Below, piece after piece: positions 1-9,984 of a DNA stretch of 35,569 bases (position 1 is the first letter of the stretch; each line of letters begins with the position of its first letter). The stretch is from positions 8,418 to 43,986 of the forward strand of contig PLDO01000596.1 of NCBI GenBank assembly GCA_003136215.1. The letters run 5' to 3'. The notes under the pieces are model-generated. The model saw nothing but the letters and a program-made list of their open reading frames with translations. It did no database searches and was not told the DNA's origin. A program made the position numbers and the translations under genes. This DNA comes from Bryobacterales bacterium (GTDB lineage Bacteria; Acidobacteriota; Terriglobia; Bryobacterales; Bryobacteraceae).

Positions 1-1
1 C

Positions 2-79
2 AACCCGTTCTCCATCACCCCGGCATTCAAGAATGCCCGAATGAGCTTCAACAGCCGTGAGGAATTCGAGGAATTATGA
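2..79 (+). CDS. C-terminal fragment of an upstream CDS truncated by the window edge (…NPFSITPAFKNARMSFNSREEFEEL*), unknown function
   Basis: Open frame from base 2 to TGA at 77-79; too short to assign. Confidence 0.4.
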   Translation, partial: NPFSITPAFKNARMSFNSREEFEEL

Positions 80-356
80 CTGGGACATCATGCTATCAGG
101 CATGCTCCGGACAGAGACCGTAAGGCTGAGGTCAACCGCAATAGCACTTTTCGCCGAGAGGAACCTTAATTCTAATTCTGAGTCGTCCCCTAGAAAGCGC
201 TGAAATGGCCAAGATGAAGGCGACCCCGCCGCTTGTCGGCAGTCTCTCAGCGGAGCAAGCGAGTTCGCGGCATCTGAGGGTCTCCCAAGCAGCAGACAGA
301 GGCATTTTCGGCGCCGACCGAATGACGCTATACTCAATGTCTGGACCTCTGAGACG

Positions 357-1190
357 ATGGGAGTGTGTATGCTCGGCATCGATCTAGCAGACTGTCCTTT
401 CAACATTATGTGGAATGGCGACAATATCTGGAGCGGCGACTATTCATTTCTGCTGCGCAATCTGGTTCTGAAGGACTTCCGCACGCGTTATCGGAACATG
501 TCCTTGGGAATCTTCTGGTCCCTAGTCAACCCTTTGGTCATGATGGGCGTCCTGACCTTTGTTTTTACGAGAATTTTCCCCAGCACAGCGATACCGAAAT
601 TCCCGGTCTTCGTGCTCTGCGGGATTGTCCCCTTCAACTTTTTCAGCCTGGCTTGGGGCACTGGAACCACATCCATGCTCGACAACGCAAATCTTATTAA
701 ACGCGTGCCCGTGCCCCGGGAGGTGCTTCCCATCTCTAGCGTTTTGGGCAATGCCGTTCACCTGTGCATCCAAGGGTTGCTGTTGTCGTTCATCGCAATC
801 GTTTTTGGCGCCGGAGTGAACCGCTATTGGCTGTTGATCCCACTGATTTTGGCACTCGAAGTCATTTTTTCCTGTGGGTGTGTCCTGTTGTGCTCGGCGT
901 TGGACGTGTACGTCCGAGACATGCGATATATGGTCGAGTCCGCGAGCACGGTTCTCTTCTGGCTGGTGCCGATTTTCTACTCGTTTTCGATGATTCGCCC
1001 AGAGTACGTAGAATTGTACCGCTGGAACCCGTTGGCCGCCGTAGTGCTGGCGCTCCGCGCCGTCATCCTGGAAGCGCAGGCTCCTCCTATGCAGTTGATG
1101 GTCAAGCTATTTGTGGGCTCGTTCACCATGTTTGCTATTGGATGGTACGCGTTCCGCCGGTTAAGCGCTCGCTTTTACGATTATCTCTGA
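357..1190 (+). CDS. ABC-2 type polysaccharide/O-antigen export permease (Wzm-like)
   Basis: Multi-TM protein with [28 protein letters not shown] and [26 protein letters not shown], typical of Wzm/TagG permeases; followed directly by an ATPase gene. ATG at 369 is an alternative start. Confidence 0.9.
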   Translation: MGVCMLGIDLADCPFNIMWNGDNIWSGDYSFLLRNLVLKDFRTRYRNMSLGIFWSLVNPLVMMGVLTFVFTRIFPSTAIPKFPVFVLCGIVPFNFFSLAWGTGTTSMLDNANLIKRVPVPREVLPISSVLGNAVHLCIQGLLLSFIAIVFGAGVNRYWLLIPLILALEVIFSCGCVLLCSALDVYVRDMRYMVESASTVLFWLVPIFYSFSMIRPEYVELYRWNPLAAVVLALRAVILEAQAPPMQLMVKLFVGSFTMFAIGWYAFRRLSARFYDYL

Positions 1191-1193
1191 GCC

Positions 1194-1934
1194 ATGAACG
1201 TCATCGAATTTGATTCCGTGACCAAGTCATTCGCTATGAACGCGCAACGGACATTTGTGCGTAATCATTTGTCACGTCTGCTATACCGGCGAGAGCGGCA
1301 GCGATTCGTCGCCCTGAGGAAAGTATCCTTCCAAATTCCAAAAGGCCAGACCGTAGGCGTAATCGGAGCCAACGGCGCAGGCAAGAGCACCCTGCTGAGC
1401 CTAGTGTCCGGCCTCTGTCCGCCTGATGCGGGCACGGTTATCGTGCATGGTAGAATCGCCGCCTTGCTACAACTCGGCGCCGGTTTCCACTTGGACCTTA
1501 CGGGAGCCGAGAATCTCCGTTTGAACGCTGCCATGCTGGGCCTTTCCGGTAAGAGGACTGCCGAGATCTTTGACAGCATCGTGGAGTTCTCCGGAATCCG
1601 CCAATTCATCGACGAGCCGTTACGAACATATTCGTCCGGGATGAATATGAGGTTGGCATTTTCGATCGCCGTCCATGTGGACCCGGACATCCTGGTGATC
1701 GACGAAGTACTTTCCGTCGGCGACCAGGCTTTCCAGGCGAAATGCATGGAAAAGATCCTTGAATTCAAACAGCTCGGCAAGACGCTCCTGTTCGTATCCC
1801 ATTCGACCGGCGCCGTGCAAAGCCTGTGCGAGCGGGCACTCTGGCTCGACCATGGCGAATTGGTGATGGACGGGGACGCTACCGAGGTCGTGTCGGTCTA
1901 CGAAGGGCAGTTACCCGAGACACGGAAGCCCTGA
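1194..1934 (+). CDS. ABC transporter ATP-binding protein, polysaccharide export (Wzt-like, short form)
   Basis: Walker A GANGAGKST, signature YSSGMNMRLAF, Walker B ILVIDEVLSVGD; 246 aa, no C-terminal carbohydrate-binding extension. Confidence 0.92.
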   Translation: MNVIEFDSVTKSFAMNAQRTFVRNHLSRLLYRRERQRFVALRKVSFQIPKGQTVGVIGANGAGKSTLLSLVSGLCPPDAGTVIVHGRIAALLQLGAGFHLDLTGAENLRLNAAMLGLSGKRTAEIFDSIVEFSGIRQFIDEPLRTYSSGMNMRLAFSIAVHVDPDILVIDEVLSVGDQAFQAKCMEKILEFKQLGKTLLFVSHSTGAVQSLCERALWLDHGELVMDGDATEVVSVYEGQLPETRKP

Positions 1935-2104
1935 ACGGACGGTGACATTGTGAACTTAAGAAAGTTTTGGCGGCAACTCGCAACTTGGCCGAAACCAACC
2001 CGGACGGGGCGCGACTGATGCTGGGACCAGCACCGTTGGTCGAAGTGTGTAAGGCGCCGACCTGCTTCTCGCCTTACCGGTGACATTTACTTCCGCTAAC
2101 TAAC

Positions 2105-2319
2105 TCCGGTACCAAGAATGTCTACTTGTATGCCGGCGGAACCTCTGGCAATAGTGGCTGGCAGACCCTCGGCACCTGGACAGTGCCGTAGGGGTCCCGT
2201 GATCGCACTTAGCGCCAACCGACGTCCTGCTGGAACTGGAAACCAGCGCGGACCAGGTCGACCGCTCCCTGGTGGGGCAATTCGCCCTCAATGCGGATAA
2301 TTGCTACATCGGACGCTGA
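2105..2319 (+). pseudogene. Decayed fragment of a surface/Ig-like domain protein
   Basis: SGTKNVYLYAGGTSGNSGWQTLGTWTVP* followed in another frame by APTDVLLELETSADQVDRSLVGQFALNADNCYIGR*; coding-like but frameshifted, no start. Confidence 0.3.
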
Positions 2320-3122
2320 ACGGCCGATATGCGGCCACGACGGCTGGGCCACCATGGCAATTCGTGCAATAGCTCGGCGAGGTCCTGCGGATGCTCGATC
2401 AGCATGCGCTCCAGAAGCAGCTTGTTGCTTTCGGACAGACCTTCGAGGGATCGCCCGACAACTCCGACGTTGAACCGACTGTCGTGGACGTCCGTGTCGA
2501 GGATACCCTGGAGCCGTCCATAATCGCACTCCATACCATGGGCCTGGATGATCCGGGAGAAAAATGCGACCTTATCCCGCACCATCTCCTCGTATTTGCA
2601 CCGGATCAGCCATTCGCAGGCTCTCACCCGCCTCCACCCCAGGTGGAAAGAGATTAACCAAGGTAGCCCGTATTGGATCAGGAACTTGTGACGTGCGTCC
2701 CTGGATCGGTTGCGATATTCCGCGTCGTTATCGATGTAAACGGCCGAAGTTTCCCAGTGCTCCCTGAGTATGTGATTGTCCAGTGAGAGAATGGTATCCC
2801 CCAGATTCCGCCACAAGTAAACCACCTTGATCCGGTGCTGCTCGATCAGTTTCAGATTTGGCGGGTACGGCTTGATGTGCAGATGAAGCACAAACCGCGA
2901 TCCAAGCGCAGGCGTGAAATGCGATTCCTGCAGATTCTGCTCGCGGTAGCCATAGTAGTCGAGAATAGAATCCGCAAAGTGGGCATCCAGATATCGGGCG
3001 AGTATCCTGGACACATAAGTTGAGCCGCTTTTTACCGAGCAAGCGACGAGCACCCGAACTGCCGACGCATTCGCGCAATCATCCACGGATTTCCCTTCGG
3101 TGGCCACGCTGTTCCAGCCCAT
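2304..3122 (-). CDS. Sulfotransferase-family-like protein
   Basis: N-terminal P-loop-like VLVACSVKSGSTYVSRIL (PAPS 5'-phosphosulfate loop pattern) and VVYLWRNLGDTILSLDNH (RNP-like sulfotransferase motif). Confidence 0.65.
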   Translation of the reverse strand: MGWNSVATEGKSVDDCANASAVRVLVACSVKSGSTYVSRILARYLDAHFADSILDYYGYREQNLQESHFTPALGSRFVLHLHIKPYPPNLKLIEQHRIKVVYLWRNLGDTILSLDNHILREHWETSAVYIDNDAEYRNRSRDARHKFLIQYGLPWLISFHLGWRRVRACEWLIRCKYEEMVRDKVAFFSRIIQAHGMECDYGRLQGILDTDVHDSRFNVGVVGRSLEGLSESNKLLLERMLIEHPQDLAELLHELPWWPSRRGRISAVQRPM

Positions 3123-3223
3123 CTTATCTATTCCCGCTTGCCAGGGTCAAGCTCAAAGGCCAGAGTGGCCGTGCGTGGATAGGACCGATTGTGGTCTCGA
3201 ACAGTCCGCAGGACCGCTAACAT

Positions 3224-4450
3224 TCAACCGAAACTCTGCACGCCCAGTGCCTTGATCAACCCCGTTGAGACGCGCTGGGAGGCCTTCGAGAGCACCATCC
3301 AAATGCCCCCTTTACGGTACGCATCCTGCACTTGCAGGCAGAGAATTCGGAGATCGCGGGCGATACGTTCCAGTACGATCCCGCTTAGATATGCGCGCGT
3401 CAGATGGCTGGGGCGCCCAAGAAGTCCGGCACGAGTTTCGCGGATGCAGTCGCTCCAAACGCCGGCCACATTCACAACACAGTACTTTTGCCGCACGTCT
3501 TCTTCGCCGCGTCTGGCGATCCGCTCGCGTTGATCGGGTTGCAGCGCCAACAGCAGGAGCGCAGAGAGCCATGCTTTGTCTGAAGAATCCACCAGCAATC
3601 CCGTGACTCCGGGTACTACGGAGCCCTGATAAGGGGGCAGATCGGAGTACACGCCTGCAATGCCGCAAGCTCCGTACTCGCGGTATTTGTTGTTGGTTTT
3701 TGCCCGGTTCGCTGAGTGGTCGCGAAGGGGTGCCATTCCGATGGCCCAGTTCCGCCCGGCCTGGAACCGGATGAAATCGGCATAGGAACTCGTGTGCTCG
3801 AAGAATCGGATTCTCGGGCCTGGTTGGACGCCTCGGGGCATCACACCGCAAAATTCGAAGACCGCATTCGGGATGCGATCGAGAACCGGCTGAATCACCG
3901 GACGAATCAGCTCCAGGTCGTCGCTTCGACTTGGGCTGCCGGCGAAGCCGATCCGGAGCTCCGGAGTCTGTTCCCGGATACAGCCGTCAATCAAGCCAAA
4001 ATCGAAAAATGCCGGCAGCACGCGGAGGCGGGAGCTAAACCGCTGGAGGTAAGACGCAAGAACTTCTGAATTGGTGAGAACCTGATTCGCATGGGACACC
4101 GCAAACTCCAGAGACTGCCTGACATCGGCATCGCGGTAATATTGCCCGACCGGAGAATCGTCTTGGAGTTCCCAGAAGTTATCGTCGATGTAGTAAAGAT
4201 ATGGATGATTCGCGCGACGCAGCAGTTCGATCCAAAGCCCGAGGCCCGGATCCCCACAGCGCACAAACAGTGGAATGGTCCGGCGGTCCAGATGGCTAAA
4301 CGTCAGGGAGGCCAGACTTACCTTGCGGTAGCAAACCCCGAAGGGGCGACAGCTAATCAGGAGCCGTTCAACCAGCTGAGTAGTGGCAATCTCGCCCTCG
4401 ATCACCATCAATACGGACAAGTCCGCGTGGTTCAACTTATCGACCCTCAC
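3224..4450 (-). CDS. Glycosyltransferase (GT4-like/GT-B)
   Basis: IGFAGSPSRSDDLELIRPV…FEFCGVMPRG…NKYREYGACGIAGVYSDLPPYQGSVVPGVTGLLV; GT-B C-terminal pattern. Overlaps the next gene's stop by 4 bp. Confidence 0.78.
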   Translation of the reverse strand: MRVDKLNHADLSVLMVIEGEIATTQLVERLLISCRPFGVCYRKVSLASLTFSHLDRRTIPLFVRCGDPGLGLWIELLRRANHPYLYYIDDNFWELQDDSPVGQYYRDADVRQSLEFAVSHANQVLTNSEVLASYLQRFSSRLRVLPAFFDFGLIDGCIREQTPELRIGFAGSPSRSDDLELIRPVIQPVLDRIPNAVFEFCGVMPRGVQPGPRIRFFEHTSSYADFIRFQAGRNWAIGMAPLRDHSANRAKTNNKYREYGACGIAGVYSDLPPYQGSVVPGVTGLLVDSSDKAWLSALLLLALQPDQRERIARRGEEDVRQKYCVVNVAGVWSDCIRETRAGLLGRPSHLTRAYLSGIVLERIARDLRILCLQVQDAYRKGGIWMVLSKASQRVSTGLIKALGVQSFG

Positions 4451-6681
4451 TGAAACAAGACGCAGGGAAAGAACTGCGTGGCGCCGCGCAACAGGGCCCC
4501 CCTGGCCAATTCATAAACCTGTACGGGCGCGTCGACATCTCTGACGAAAACCCGCAGCAACCAGCCCTTCCTTAAGCCGGCGAGGGGGGCAGGCAGTTGA
4601 AACTCGGTGATTCCATCGCCATGGAGGGCCGCCAGTTGCAAGCACACTTGCGTCAGGATCTCGGAGTCGGCGGAAACAATCTCGATCCCGACGATCCCTG
4701 AGAATCCAGGCAACATTGGCCGTATTGCGAGGGAAACGGACGCCAGGCGGTCTAATTCGAAGGGGATTGCGTACTCCCGGTAGGGCACCTCACTCAAGTC
4801 GTTACTGAGAACTAGGCAGGCCCTCGCGGCGTGAAAGTGGCCATCGCAATATTCTCGTAAGGCAACGAACCGCTTGGGCAACCCCTGATGCTGGCTATCC
4901 CGGCCAATGAGAAAGCCGCCCGCCCGCACCATGTGGGCAAGCTCAGGAGTGCGAGCCTCGAGGCAAAGGGCGCTGAGAGATCGCTTTGCTACGCCCCAGA
5001 GTGTTTTCCAACGCTCACCCTCCTGGGCGGCTTCCGCCGCCTCTCTCCTGGCAGCGGCGACCTCCAAACCGAGCGCCTCTTCTTTTTGGCGTTGCAGGCC
5101 CAACAGGGCTGTCACGGTCTCAAGTTCCGCCCGGGTCAGGCCAAGCTTAGCCCTCAGTACGTCGTTGGATTCCAGGTTAGCCCGAAGATCGCGAACCTGC
5201 CCCATCAAAGACGAGGCCTCCGCTTGCGAAGCGGCTGCGCCCGCAGCCTCCCGTCGAAGATCCACCCGGGCAGACTCCAGTTCGCGCCCGATTCCAGCCG
5301 CCTCATCGCGCAGGATTCGATTGTACGCTGCGGTGTCATGTAACTCGATTGTCGCACGACTAACTACTTCCGTTTGAGCGGCGCAGTGTTCGTGTAGACG
5401 GGTGATTTCCCCGGTGAGGCGTACCGTGTGAGCCCGCCATTCGTTAATTTCGTCTTTCGCTCCCGACAACTCCGGCCGCAGCCGCTCTGAAACCTGCGCC
5501 TCCGCCGCGCAGGCCTGGCGCGCCGCTTCGAGTTGACTGGTGAGTAGCGCCTCGCGCGCTTGGAGTTCACCATGATCTCTCCTCAGCGAGATCAGTTCGG
5601 TTTTCAGATGCTCAGACTCTGCCCTATCGCCCGCGTACGGCTGGCGTAGCTCTGCCAGCTCACTTGTCAGAATCGTTTCTTTCGCGAGCGCCTGGTCGCG
5701 ATCCTGGATGGCCCTGACCTTGGCCTCGATAAGTTGGACAATCTCTCCCTTGGCGCCCACGATTGAGGCTTTTGCATCGAGCAAATGGTTTCGTAAGTCA
5801 AGGCTCTCTGCGAGCGCCGTCGAGAGACTGGAGCATTGTTGGTGATGCTCGAGGCGCAGTTCCTGCAGAAGAGTCTTGTGACGTTCCAGATCGGCGGTCA
5901 ACTCCTCCACGCGCTTGGATTGCGTTGCTGCCGGGGCATCCACCGCTCGGGATTCCAGTTCTACTTCCAAGCGTGCAATGGCTGCCCGCGCTTCTTCCAC
6001 GTCAGTCGTACTCTTCTGAAGTAGCATTCCTCGCCCTCGGTTTCTTAGCAGTGGGATATATTCCGGTTCGTACGGCTGAAACTCGGCTACATAATCGTCG
6101 AACGGCCTGCCTCCACCCTCTCCGTCGCCTTTCCAAACGATCAGGTGGTACATGATCTGCTCGCAGACATCCGTCCGCTCCTGACGCAATCGCCTCTGTT
6201 CGGACGAAGGCAGGCCCGCATACCTGGGAAAGTAGAAGTATTCCATACGAACAAGACGGATGTCGATTCCAGGGTTCGAGTTATCCGTTTTGGACAGGCC
6301 CCATTGATACGCGTGGGGATGGTTGTACTCCTCCGGATCGACTGGGGTATCCGGGTGGTCAGTCCAGAACCGGGGTGTATGCTCGTTGAAAACGCACTTG
6401 TGATACGGATTTGCCCAGTTCAATTTCTGTTCGCTGTATGGCGCGATGATGCACAGTTGCGTCCCGTGCTTACAAATCCGATAGACCTCTTGGATGGTGG
6501 CAAGCAGCTTTTCGACATGCTCCAAGGAGTGCGAAGCTAAGAGTAAATCGACCGAATCTTCGCGAAAGGGTAAGATCCGGTTCATATCCGCGACGACGTC
6601 GACCCCGGCAAGAGGGTATCGGTCCACTCCAATGAAGCCGGGTTGCTTCTTTGTTCCACAGCCCAAGTCAATGCGCAGCAT
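4447..6681 (-). CDS. SAM-dependent methyltransferase (type 11) fused to a long coiled coil and a C-terminal beta-rich domain
   Basis: MLRIDLGCGTKKQPGFIGVDRYPLAGVDVVADMN…DLLLASHSLEHVE; then ~350 aa of Glu/Arg/Leu/Ala-rich coiled coil. Confidence 0.85.
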   Translation of the reverse strand: MLRIDLGCGTKKQPGFIGVDRYPLAGVDVVADMNRILPFREDSVDLLLASHSLEHVEKLLATIQEVYRICKHGTQLCIIAPYSEQKLNWANPYHKCVFNEHTPRFWTDHPDTPVDPEEYNHPHAYQWGLSKTDNSNPGIDIRLVRMEYFYFPRYAGLPSSEQRRLRQERTDVCEQIMYHLIVWKGDGEGGGRPFDDYVAEFQPYEPEYIPLLRNRGRGMLLQKSTTDVEEARAAIARLEVELESRAVDAPAATQSKRVEELTADLERHKTLLQELRLEHHQQCSSLSTALAESLDLRNHLLDAKASIVGAKGEIVQLIEAKVRAIQDRDQALAKETILTSELAELRQPYAGDRAESEHLKTELISLRRDHGELQAREALLTSQLEAARQACAAEAQVSERLRPELSGAKDEINEWRAHTVRLTGEITRLHEHCAAQTEVVSRATIELHDTAAYNRILRDEAAGIGRELESARVDLRREAAGAAASQAEASSLMGQVRDLRANLESNDVLRAKLGLTRAELETVTALLGLQRQKEEALGLEVAAARREAAEAAQEGERWKTLWGVAKRSLSALCLEARTPELAHMVRAGGFLIGRDSQHQGLPKRFVALREYCDGHFHAARACLVLSNDLSEVPYREYAIPFELDRLASVSLAIRPMLPGFSGIVGIEIVSADSEILTQVCLQLAALHGDGITEFQLPAPLAGLRKGWLLRVFVRDVDAPVQVYELARGALLRGATQFFPCVLFQ

Positions 6682-6693
6682 CAGACACCCCGC

Positions 6694-9600
6694 TTATTCC
6701 GCCAGTTGCATGTCGCTATTGATTTCGTGAAGGCGCGATCGCAGGAGTTCCAGTGCCCCACAGGCATCGGGGGTGAGAAGCGGCGCGCGGCCGTCCATTA
6801 TCGTGGAAAGTTCAGGAGCAGAAATGGCCGACTTGTCCATGCATCGAGCCTGTCCAACCGCTGCCTGGCGATAGAGCCTGAAAAGTTCTGTGGAAACGGA
6901 GTACCCGGAACATTCCGCGCAAACCACTTCTCGAGCAAGACTCGTCTTCTCGCGCCAACTGTCGGGGCTCAATCCGAGAGCCTCGGTCAGCGCCCGGCAG
7001 ATGGAGGCGGCGGTGTTGTCGGGCATCAGAATTCCGGTGCGGCGGGAGACGACCTCTCCGATACCGCCGACATTCGGTGCGATAACAAGCCGGCCGGCAG
7101 CCATCGCCTCCAGAATCGCCTGAGGCAGCGACTCCCAGTCGCTGGCACATATCACGGCGTCGAGATCGCGCAGCGCCGCGACGGTGTCTGTGACGAAGCC
7201 GGGGAAACTCACGAGATCCGACACGCCGTATCGCTCCGCCATCTCCCTGCAGGCGGCGAGGTAATCCGGGAAAAAATGATCGTAGCCGTACAGGCGAAGC
7301 CGGACACCGATATCGCACTGTTTCTTGAGCAATCCGACGGCTTCTATTGCCTGTAACTGACCCTTCCGAGGCTGCAAGGTTCCGAATAGCCCAATGGTCA
7401 GATCGCCGCCAGCGGCACGAGAGGCAACCGCGTTCGACGCATCTCCTTCCCTGAAATACTCGTCCGGCACGTAGGCTAGGATTCGTTGGGCAGGTGCGTC
7501 GAGAACCTCGCTCCAGCGGTTGGCATAGAGAAGGGAATCCGAATGGACCACGTCACAATGAAACACGTCTGCTCGAGCATCGGACTCGGTGGCGTATAGG
7601 GACGCGGCATGTGGGATGCCCAGACGGCGCGCGGCCTCCCCCACTTCGCGCATCAGGGTAACAGAGTGCACGAGCGAGATTCGATTTTGCCGCAGCCAAC
7701 GCATGATTGCCGCGATCGCCGATTCGTCGAGTTGTCTCGACACATCCATCTCAGTTTCCACCGTCAGAGGCAGATAGGCAATAGCCATTCCCAGAGCAGT
7801 TGCCCTGTGCTGAACCTCTTCCACCATAGCGCTTACGCAAGAGGGAAGTACCAATACCGGCTCGAATTGAAAAGCCTGAGCCAGAACAGCATGGCGCAAC
7901 AGGTGATTCTCGGCGCCCCCCAGATAAGGGCTGTGGCAAAAGTAGGCAATTCGGGGTTTACCGGTAGGAGCCCGACCCAGCAAACCGTGCAAAACTGCGG
8001 CCTCCAGCGCAGCGGCGAGTCTTGGCGCCTGTACTTCAGTGGTGAATTCCCGCTCAACGCACTGAATGGCCCGCGCGACCATACCTTTACGTTCGGCATA
8101 AGGCAGGGATGCCGCTCTCAGAAGCGCCGCGGTCCAGGCCTCCACAGTGTTTTGGCATTTGATGCCGTTGACTCCGTCAACAACGGGGCGATAAGGCTCG
8201 ACGTCGGAGTACACGCCGAGCGCACCCGCCGACGTAAACTCCAGGAACTTGATGGGGCATTTGGAGCGCTTGGCACGCTTCCCACCAAACAGGGGGGCGA
8301 TCATTATATCGAAACCGCCGGAGGTGAGGCGGTCCAGGTACTCCTCGTAACTGAAGGTGAACGGTTTGCAGCGATATGGCGAATGCAATTGGTCGAGGCC
8401 GTCAGGCGTAAAACCCCAGAACTCAAACTCAACGTTCCGCCCCAACTGCCGACTGACTTCCACGATGGCCTGCCACAACACCGCGAATTCCTCGCGTCGA
8501 GCTGAACCTCCGGCAAATCCGATCTTTAAAGGTCCGCAGCCGCATTCCGCTTGATCGCCGAGTCTGGACCGTGCAGCGGCGAGTCGTTCTCGCCGGATAT
8601 TCGTTTCCAAGACAATGTTCCGCGGATTCAGCTCTTGGACCGACTCCTTTGTTGCCGCCGAGTACGTGATGACGAGGTCGGCGCCGCGGATTAAGGACTG
8701 AAGCGCCAGGTAGCAAGGCGTACCGGGGGCGAGGTAACCGAACTCCTCGGAGATTTCATGAATAGTTGTGAGGTCGTCGTCCATCAGGTAAATGACCGGC
8801 TTGCCGTATCGCCGCGCGATCTCCACCAATTGCTCCGCGTGCTGGTCGATGGCCCGATAGAGCAACAGAATATCCACGCAGCGGATTGTCGCCTCATCAG
8901 CTTGCAGTTGCGGCACAAAGGTGAAGGCGAAGTCACCGGCAAGGATCTCCGCATAATTGCCGATCATAATATCGACGGTAGTGTCGAAATGAGCCTTGAC
9001 GGACAGTACGTGAAGAGGCCGAGTTCTGGGAGGGCGGACCGCCGGCCAAATGTGGCGAAAACGAGATTGATACGGCGCAACCTGCTGGCGCCAAACGGCA
9101 TCGACTTTGCTCGCGCCGAGGTGCTTCAGGTGATCGAGACCATCGATCACGTAAGATCTCAGCGCTTCGGGCCGCAAACTCGCAGTGCGGTCCAAGGCCA
9201 TATGGGACCGGACCACAATTAGGTCGGCAGGTATGGTTTTGCCGATGGAGTCCGCCATCCCACCCTCGACGATGCTTACCGTCTCGTCGACCGATAGAAA
9301 TGCGGCATGACGCCCCCAGCGCAGCCACAGGTCCCAGTCGCAGAGTCGACGCATCACCAGATGCATGTCATAGCCGCCCAACCGCTCCCAGACGCTCCGG
9401 CGATGAACAACGCTGTTATTTGCGATGAAGTTTCCTGCGACGAGTCGGGAGTAGTTAAAAGGACCTCCCAGCATGATCTCCCTGCCGTCCACAGTGCACT
9501 TGCAAACGCCATAAGCGATTTCGACGCCAGGGTCTTTGCGCAATTCGCCAACCAGTGTGGCGAGAGCTGCATCCGTCCACTGGTCGTCATCGAACTGATA

Positions 9601-9933
9601 GGCGCATAGCTCACCGCGAGCCATCAGGAGACCTTCGTTCACGCGGAGCGCCGGCAGACCACAGTTACTGTCGTGCCTCACATGAATGACGCGGTCGTCC
9701 GCCTTGACGTATGCCGATACGAGATCCGCTGTGCCGTCTGTGGAACCATCGTCCATCACGATCAGTTCAAAGCTCGAAAAGCTCTGTCCGAGCACAGTGT
9801 CGATAGCCCTCTTCAGCAGGCCATTGTCTCCCCGGCAAAAGGTTGGGAGAATAATCGAAACATCCGGATCCCGGATCAATCTCGGCGAATGAGAGACCCT
9901 GGGGTCCCGCATGAAGTACTCGGCACGGATCAT
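6694..9933 (-). CDS. Multidomain glycosyltransferase: GT2 + GT4-like + GT4
   Basis: N-term VSIILPTFCRGDNGLLKRAIDTVLGQSFSSFELIVMDDGSTDGT (GT2); middle LKIGFAGGSARREEFAVLW…IKFLEFTSAGALGVYSD; C-term IGLFGTLQPRKGQLQAIEAV…ASDWESLPQAILEAMAAGRLVIAPNVGGIGEVV (GT4). Confidence 0.88.
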   Translation of the reverse strand: MIRAEYFMRDPRVSHSPRLIRDPDVSIILPTFCRGDNGLLKRAIDTVLGQSFSSFELIVMDDGSTDGTADLVSAYVKADDRVIHVRHDSNCGLPALRVNEGLLMARGELCAYQFDDDQWTDAALATLVGELRKDPGVEIAYGVCKCTVDGREIMLGGPFNYSRLVAGNFIANNSVVHRRSVWERLGGYDMHLVMRRLCDWDLWLRWGRHAAFLSVDETVSIVEGGMADSIGKTIPADLIVVRSHMALDRTASLRPEALRSYVIDGLDHLKHLGASKVDAVWRQQVAPYQSRFRHIWPAVRPPRTRPLHVLSVKAHFDTTVDIMIGNYAEILAGDFAFTFVPQLQADEATIRCVDILLLYRAIDQHAEQLVEIARRYGKPVIYLMDDDLTTIHEISEEFGYLAPGTPCYLALQSLIRGADLVITYSAATKESVQELNPRNIVLETNIRRERLAAARSRLGDQAECGCGPLKIGFAGGSARREEFAVLWQAIVEVSRQLGRNVEFEFWGFTPDGLDQLHSPYRCKPFTFSYEEYLDRLTSGGFDIMIAPLFGGKRAKRSKCPIKFLEFTSAGALGVYSDVEPYRPVVDGVNGIKCQNTVEAWTAALLRAASLPYAERKGMVARAIQCVEREFTTEVQAPRLAAALEAAVLHGLLGRAPTGKPRIAYFCHSPYLGGAENHLLRHAVLAQAFQFEPVLVLPSCVSAMVEEVQHRATALGMAIAYLPLTVETEMDVSRQLDESAIAAIMRWLRQNRISLVHSVTLMREVGEAARRLGIPHAASLYATESDARADVFHCDVVHSDSLLYANRWSEVLDAPAQRILAYVPDEYFREGDASNAVASRAAGGDLTIGLFGTLQPRKGQLQAIEAVGLLKKQCDIGVRLRLYGYDHFFPDYLAACREMAERYGVSDLVSFPGFVTDTVAALRDLDAVICASDWESLPQAILEAMAAGRLVIAPNVGGIGEVVSRRTGILMPDNTAASICRALTEALGLSPDSWREKTSLAREVVCAECSGYSVSTELFRLYRQAAVGQARCMDKSAISAPELSTIMDGRAPLLTPDACGALELLRSRLHEINSDMQLAE

Positions 9934-9984
9934 GTGCTAGCTCCTGGCGCTCCCCTCACGTGGCGGGCAGGAGGGGCGAGCCCC

